From: Roseibium algicola
GTDB taxonomy: Bacteria; Pseudomonadota; Alphaproteobacteria; Rhizobiales; Stappiaceae
DNA: 64,000 nucleotides
Assembly: GCF_001999245.1 (NCBI RefSeq)
Contig: NZ_CP019630.1
Span: 3,935,001-3,999,000, forward strand
Reading direction: 5' to 3'
The translations under genes were made by a program, and so were the position numbers. Numbering within the stretch: position 1 is the first letter of the stretch; the number at the start of each line of letters is the position of its first letter. The notes under the pieces were generated by a model. That model made no database searches and was not told the origin of the DNA. It saw nothing but the letters and a program-made list of their open reading frames with translations. Below are positions 59,669 through 64,000 of this stretch, in pieces.

Positions 59669-61930
59669 ATGGAGCCTGTCGTCACCCTGGAAGGCGTGAA
59701 GAAGCTGCCCGCGAGAGCGGAGCGGCAGGCACCCGCAATGAAGGCGCAGGGGAGCGCAGGGGCGCAGGTTCCACTCGACGGTCATTCGGTTCTTTACGTC
59801 AACCTCGACCGCGAAACTCTGTTGATCGCCGGGGTGGGGGAAGCCTTTGCCGGCGGGGTGCCGGCTATCCTCAACGAAGACCCGAAGATGGTCGTACCCT
59901 GCACGGTGACGGTGCTGCCTGCCGGAAACGGCCTTTCGGGAAAAAAGCGTCCGTTCATCGCTATCCTGTCTCCGGTGCCAGGTTCTGCCTCCCGGCCTGA
60001 CCGGGTGACGATCCGCAGCCAGGGGCATGCCTACCCCTATGGCGTCAGGCACCAGGCAGAAGATCTCAAGAGCTTCCTCAACAGTGTCGGTGAGCTGTCG
60101 CCTCAATCGGTGCCCGATATCGTTGACGGCCTGGTCCAGGCATTGCTTGGCGCGGGAACCACACCTCAGGCAATGCAAACGGCCGCCAGACTTGTCGATG
60201 CTGTCGCAGGACGCGACGGTTTCATCGAGGTGCTGGGTGTTTTCGACGCCGGAGATATCTACCTCCAGGGGTGGGCCAAGGGCATGCCGGTGGGAACCAG
60301 CCGGGTGTTTGTTTTCGACGGCGCATTAAAACTCGGTCAGCTGGCCGGAAGTCTTTTCGAGCGCAAGGACACCGGTGGCAAGGCACATGGTTTTGCCGGT
60401 TTGCTCGAGGTTGAGGGCGGTCTTGATACCCCGCAACTTCGCAAGGTTTTCTTTCGTGGCCGCGCCGGATGGAGCGTGGTCGAGGTTCATGAACACAGGA
60501 CGATGCCGCCGGCCCGGGCTCTTCCCTCCCACATACGGGCCCTTCTGCCGAAGCTCTCCCCCGCGGGTGACGGCAGGGCCCGGCTGGAGCTGGCGGGCCG
60601 GCGGTTCGATGGCCGGGAAACGGTTAGCGAGCTCGACGTCCCGGTTCGTGTCGGTATCGATTTCAGCGCTTCACTGGATCGGGCCGGCGTCCTGTTGTCG
60701 GGCTGGCTGCTTAATCCGGAAGACCGTGTCGAGACGGTCTTCCTGCGTTCGGGCTGCATGAGTTGTCGCCTCGATACGCGCTGGACGACGCAGCTGCGAC
60801 CCGACGTGACAAGCGCTTTCGAAACATTGTCACCCTTTCTGAACGGGCCGGATGCACTGCAACGGCACGGGTTCCTTGTTCATGTACCTGCCGAGGAAAT
60901 GTCCGGCACCGAGGGTACGTATCTGGAGATCGTGCTGAAAGATGGCAGGTCCGCCTTTGCGCCGCTGGCGCTTGGCAGGGCTTCGCCGCGTTCCGCGCTA
61001 AGGCGACTTCTTTCCGGGCTGGATCCGGCAACGGCATTCCGTCCTGATTTTCTGGAGCGCCATCTTCTGCCGGTGTTGCAGGCCAATGAGGCGCCCGAAC
61101 CAGTCATCGTCGAGACGATCGACTTCGGGGCAGTGGATGAAACCGCCGCTTTCGCCCTTGTGATCGGTCTCGACGGAAATTTCGAGAAATCACGTGTCCT
61201 GCTGTCACTGTGTGCGCTTGATCCGCTGCTGCGGAGCGCGCCGGTGGTCCTGGTTGCCTCGCAGGATGATGCGCTGGAGCAGGTTGAAGACTTCAGGCAA
61301 CTTGCCGGTTTCTACGGTCTCGCCGTCCGCCTGGTGCTGGCGGACCACGTCGAGGACGCGCTCGATGCGCTTCAGGCGGGCGTCGAGGCCTCACCGGCGG
61401 AGACGGTTGTTTGTCTGTCTTCCGGCGTGTTGCCGCGCGGTCCGGGCTGGCTGGAGCCGCTGCTTGCGGCGTTTCAGGCACAGGATGCTACCTGTATCGC
61501 AGCCCCCACGCTGCTCTATGAAGACGAAACCATCAGATGGGGTGGCGCCTGGATCGAGCCGGAAGACGGCCGCTATCTGTTGAAGCAACATTATCTCGGT
61601 TACCCGCGCCGGACACTTCATGGCGCGGATGTCAGCCCTGTTGCCGCGGCACCGTTCGATTGCTGTGTGCTGCCGAGATCGGCCCTGGCGGAAGCGGGGG
61701 GCTTTTCAAGGAAATATCTTGGCACGGACGAGAAAGGGCTCGATGCCGCCCTGCGGCTGAAACTGTCGGGCATCGGTTCGCTCTGGGTGCCTCAGGTGGA
61801 GATGATCCACGCCGAGGACGGTCGCCCGGGAGAGCGGTCCTGGAAAAAACTGGTTTCAGAACTCGATCGCCGCAGTTTCGAGCGAACCTGGTCTCCGTTT
61901 CTTGCTGACCTGGCAGAGGATATCCGATGA
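59669..61930 (+). CDS. Large protein with two W-modules and a degenerate family 2 glycosyltransferase domain
   Basis: 753 residues. Two accessory modules are visible, around 190-280 (GDIYLQGWAKG) and 330-440 (DRAGVLLSGWLLNPEDRV). The last ~260 residues follow the fold of the operon's first GT2: SSGVLPRGPGWLEPLLAAFQ aligns with NSDVVPVEAGWLEQLCASLM and RWGGAWIEPEDGRYLLKQHY with its later part. The metal-binding Asp is replaced by Gly586, and the DYEDSD acidic motif reads TDEKGLD. It is therefore probably not a working glycosyltransferase but a partner or regulator of one. It starts 6 bp after the membrane protein stop and overlaps the next gene as ATGA. Confidence 0.75.
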   Translation: MEPVVTLEGVKKLPARAERQAPAMKAQGSAGAQVPLDGHSVLYVNLDRETLLIAGVGEAFAGGVPAILNEDPKMVVPCTVTVLPAGNGLSGKKRPFIAILSPVPGSASRPDRVTIRSQGHAYPYGVRHQAEDLKSFLNSVGELSPQSVPDIVDGLVQALLGAGTTPQAMQTAARLVDAVAGRDGFIEVLGVFDAGDIYLQGWAKGMPVGTSRVFVFDGALKLGQLAGSLFERKDTGGKAHGFAGLLEVEGGLDTPQLRKVFFRGRAGWSVVEVHEHRTMPPARALPSHIRALLPKLSPAGDGRARLELAGRRFDGRETVSELDVPVRVGIDFSASLDRAGVLLSGWLLNPEDRVETVFLRSGCMSCRLDTRWTTQLRPDVTSAFETLSPFLNGPDALQRHGFLVHVPAEEMSGTEGTYLEIVLKDGRSAFAPLALGRASPRSALRRLLSGLDPATAFRPDFLERHLLPVLQANEAPEPVIVETIDFGAVDETAAFALVIGLDGNFEKSRVLLSLCALDPLLRSAPVVLVASQDDALEQVEDFRQLAGFYGLAVRLVLADHVEDALDALQAGVEASPAETVVCLSSGVLPRGPGWLEPLLAAFQAQDATCIAAPTLLYEDETIRWGGAWIEPEDGRYLLKQHYLGYPRRTLHGADVSPVAAAPFDCCVLPRSALAEAGGFSRKYLGTDEKGLDAALRLKLSGIGSLWVPQVEMIHAEDGRPGERSWKKLVSELDRRSFERTWSPFLADLAEDIR

Positions 61931-63264
61931 CGGCTGCTCACGAGGAAAGAACACCTTCCAAGGCCGCGGCTCTGCGCGTGCTCGTCATTTCTCACGGCCA
62001 TCCGACACTGTCACTCGGCGGAGCGGAAGTGGCTTCCTACAATCTGCACCAGGGCCTGAAGGCCCTGCCGGGAACACAATCGTTCTTCCTGGCGCGGGTT
62101 GGTGACGGCTATCCGCGGCACGGCCAGTCCGCGCTGATGGGGGTCGATGACGCCGATGACGAGCTGCTTTTCCACGCTGACGACTACGACCCGTTCCTGG
62201 TGTCCAACCGCAACACCGGAGACCTGCACAGGGACCTGCGGCGGTTTGTGCGCACCCTGCGTCCGGACGTGGTGCATTTCCATCATTTCATCGGCTTCGG
62301 GCTAGAGACACTCTACACGGTGCGCGACGCCTTGCCGGACGCCACCATTCTGGTGACTTTCCACGAGTTCCTGTCCATCTGCCATCATCATGGGCAAATG
62401 GTCAAAGCAGGTGGCCACAAACTCTGCGAGGCGGCCACGCCGATTGCCTGCAACGGTTGCTTTCCGGAGATTTCGCCGGCCAGTTTCCTGCGTAGGCGGC
62501 AGTTCATCAAGTCCATGCTCGGGCTTGCCGATGGCTACATCTCGCCCAGCCGTTTCCTGGCGGACCGCTATGTCGCCTGGGGGCTGCCGGCGGACAAGAT
62601 GACCGTTATCGAAAACGGCCTGAACGTGAGCGAACAGGCGGCGCAGCGTTCCGTGACAGCCGGTGGCCGGCGGAACCGTTTTGCGTTCTTCGGCCAGATG
62701 ACGCCCTACAAGGGGGTGGATGTACTTCTGGATGCAGTCCAGCGAGTTCCCGAAAGCATCTGGGGGGAAGATGCCACGCTGACCATTCATGGCGGCAATC
62801 TTGAACGTCAGCCCGAAGCGTTTCGCAGTCGAATTTCAGAGCTTCTGGAAGCGGCCGGATCGCGCGTGCGTTTCGCCGGCAGCTACCAGAACAAGGATAT
62901 GCCGTCGCTGATCCGGCAAACGGACTGGGTGATGATGCCGTCCGTATGGTGGGAGAACTCACCTGTGATCATCCAGGAAGCGTTCTTCCATGGGCGTCCG
63001 GTTATCTGCAGCGGCATCGGTGGCATGGCCGAAAAGGTTCGCGACAAGGTCGACGGTCTGCATGCCCGGCCGGCAAGCCCGGAAGACCTGGCAGACCGCA
63101 TGGCGGAGGCCTTGCGCGATCCGGGTCTGTGGCAGCGTCTGCGGACGGGCATCAGGCCACCCAAAACGCATCTCGAAAGTGCCGGCGAGCACGTGACCCT
63201 TTATCGCGAGGTTCTAGATGGCGGCCTCGCGTCTCGTCCCGGTGCCCTCAAGCAAAGCGCCTGA
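61927..63264 (+). CDS. Family 4 glycosyltransferase
   Basis: 445 residues, GT-B fold. RVLVISHGHPTLSLGGAEVA, HFHHFIGFGLETLYTVRDAL, TFHEFLSICHHHGQM, FAFFGQMTPYKGVDVLLDAV and the EX7E region VWWENSPVIIQEAFFHGRPV all align with the GT4 at 57601-58857, so the two arose by duplication. It has an extra Cys-containing segment (ATPIACNGCFPEISP), as the paralogue has KCLPEAKP there. Donor and acceptor unknown. Last complete gene before the pyruvyl transferase. Confidence 0.9.
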   Translation: MTAAHEERTPSKAAALRVLVISHGHPTLSLGGAEVASYNLHQGLKALPGTQSFFLARVGDGYPRHGQSALMGVDDADDELLFHADDYDPFLVSNRNTGDLHRDLRRFVRTLRPDVVHFHHFIGFGLETLYTVRDALPDATILVTFHEFLSICHHHGQMVKAGGHKLCEAATPIACNGCFPEISPASFLRRRQFIKSMLGLADGYISPSRFLADRYVAWGLPADKMTVIENGLNVSEQAAQRSVTAGGRRNRFAFFGQMTPYKGVDVLLDAVQRVPESIWGEDATLTIHGGNLERQPEAFRSRISELLEAAGSRVRFAGSYQNKDMPSLIRQTDWVMMPSVWWENSPVIIQEAFFHGRPVICSGIGGMAEKVRDKVDGLHARPASPEDLADRMAEALRDPGLWQRLRTGIRPPKTHLESAGEHVTLYREVLDGGLASRPGALKQSA

Positions 63265-63283
63265 GAAGACAAAGGAATATGGA

Positions 63284-64000
63284 ATGACACGCGTTCTGGT
63301 GATGATACCGTCCGGCGAAGTCTACGATCACAACAATGTCCGCTGGTACAGCCATCAGGACATTCAGCGCAACCTGAACCACTATCACAATATCGGCGAT
63401 GCCTTCGTTTTCGATTCCTCGCTGAAACTGCTGAAGTACGACAGGCTCGAAACCCTGACGATCCGCGAATTCAACCCGGCGGAAGTCGACCGGTTGCGGG
63501 ATGAATTCGACTATGTCGTGTTGCGCGGGTCCAACTACATTCACGGCGAGATGGACTGGGAAATGGCGGAGCAGGTGCTGCGCCGGCTCGGGCTTCCGGT
63601 TCTGGCTTTCGGAATTGGTGCCCAGGCGCCGGTGGACGGCAAGCTTGTGCTGTCGGATGCCACGAAGAATGTCCTTCGCCTGATTGCAGGTTCGACGACA
63701 TCTGTCGGTGTTCGCGGTGCCTATACCGCCGAGGTGCTGGAAGACATCGGAATTTCCAACACGCGGATCATCGGTTGCCCGACGGCATTTCGCCACAACG
63801 ACCCCGGTCTGAGGATCACGCTGCCCGAGATCGACCGTATCCGGAAAGTCGGACTGACCGTGCGGCGTGAAGTGTCGCCGGCATACGCCAGGGATATCCG
63901 GCAGTATCTCACGTTCCATCGCGACCTGATCAAGTCGGTTGCGGCCCGCTTCGATACCGTTCTGATGGCTCAGGGCGAGCTGGAGGAGAAGAAGCTGGTA
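63284..64000 (+). CDS. Polysaccharide pyruvyl transferase family protein (cut by right edge)
   Basis: 239 residues are present with no stop before the window ends. ATG at 63284 follows AAGGA; a nearer ATG at 63279 is out of frame. Family features: VVLRGSNYIHGEMDWE, AFGIGAQAPVDGKLVLSDAT, SVGVRGAYTAEVLEDIGISN and IIGCPTAFRHNDPG, matching the polysaccharide pyruvyl transferase fold. Members add a pyruvate ketal to a sugar, or in some cases act as a glycan-modifying relative. It is the operon's seventh gene and gives the best hint that the product is an acidic surface polysaccharide. The C-terminal part is missing, so activity cannot be judged. Confidence 0.85.
   Translation, partial: MTRVLVMIPSGEVYDHNNVRWYSHQDIQRNLNHYHNIGDAFVFDSSLKLLKYDRLETLTIREFNPAEVDRLRDEFDYVVLRGSNYIHGEMDWEMAEQVLRRLGLPVLAFGIGAQAPVDGKLVLSDATKNVLRLIAGSTTSVGVRGAYTAEVLEDIGISNTRIIGCPTAFRHNDPGLRITLPEIDRIRKVGLTVRREVSPAYARDIRQYLTFHRDLIKSVAARFDTVLMAQGELEEKKLV

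Overview
The window looks like chromosome from a GC-rich alphaproteobacterium, probably of the order Hyphomicrobiales and perhaps near Roseibium/Labrenzia/Stappia. This placement is inference from gene content only: a rhizobial-type cellulose operon with GH8 cellulase and TPR protein, a PetP/LdtR-like MarR regulator, a tripartite tricarboxylate transporter with IclR control, and a dimethylglycine-dehydrogenase-like FAD/GcvT fusion. No rRNA, tRNA, IS element, phage gene or CRISPR array was seen.

Layout. 1-200 is the tail of a MarR gene. 372-8960 (minus) is a cellulose operon read as LuxR-type regulator, BcsA, BcsB, BcsZ, TPR protein, followed by an 840-bp gene-free region rich in inverted repeats. 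9802-18688 is a divergent catabolic and transport cluster: IclR regulator, HAD hydrolase and class III aminotransferase on the minus strand; TctC-TctB-TctA, aldehyde dehydrogenase and a Tm-1-like/UPF0261 protein on the plus strand. It ends at a clear intrinsic terminator. 18824-21385 is the FAD/GcvT demethylating oxidoreductase. 21819-24622 is a three-gene cassette of exported proteins: caspase-fold protein, small secreted protein, lipoprotein. Then come a histidine phosphatase and a chemotaxis receptor.

28392-32623 is an AfuABC/FbpABC-type ABC importer. Directly upstream is a PgtABC-like sensory operon (NtrC-family regulator, histidine kinase, and a second binding protein paralogous to the transporter's own), followed by an OmpR-type two-component pair (37558-39710).

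From 39939 on, the genes concern the cell surface: a two-partner secretion adhesin and its transporter; an ATGA-coupled glycosyltransferase and RmlA; a PetP/LdtR-like MarR regulator facing a type I secretion ABC/HlyD pair; a 200-residue protein made almost only of RTX repeats; and a long glycan operon. That operon holds a GT2, a methyltransferase, GT4, a membrane coiled-coil protein, a degenerate GT2, another GT4 and a polysaccharide pyruvyl transferase cut by the right edge.

How it fits together. Cellulose, a TPS adhesin, a secreted RTX protein and a glycan locus all lie in one window, each with its own nearby regulator, which suggests a surface/attachment region interleaved with nutrient uptake systems. 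The most interesting signals are: an NtrC-type regulator without the sigma-54 GAFTGA loop beside a triple half-site operator; TTCGAACTA/TTCGAAATAA boxes shared by the MarR/T1SS and RTX promoters; a direct repeat between the OmpR-type system and the adhesin; and a W-containing accessory module recurring in three proteins of the glycan operon, one of which looks like a dead glycosyltransferase.
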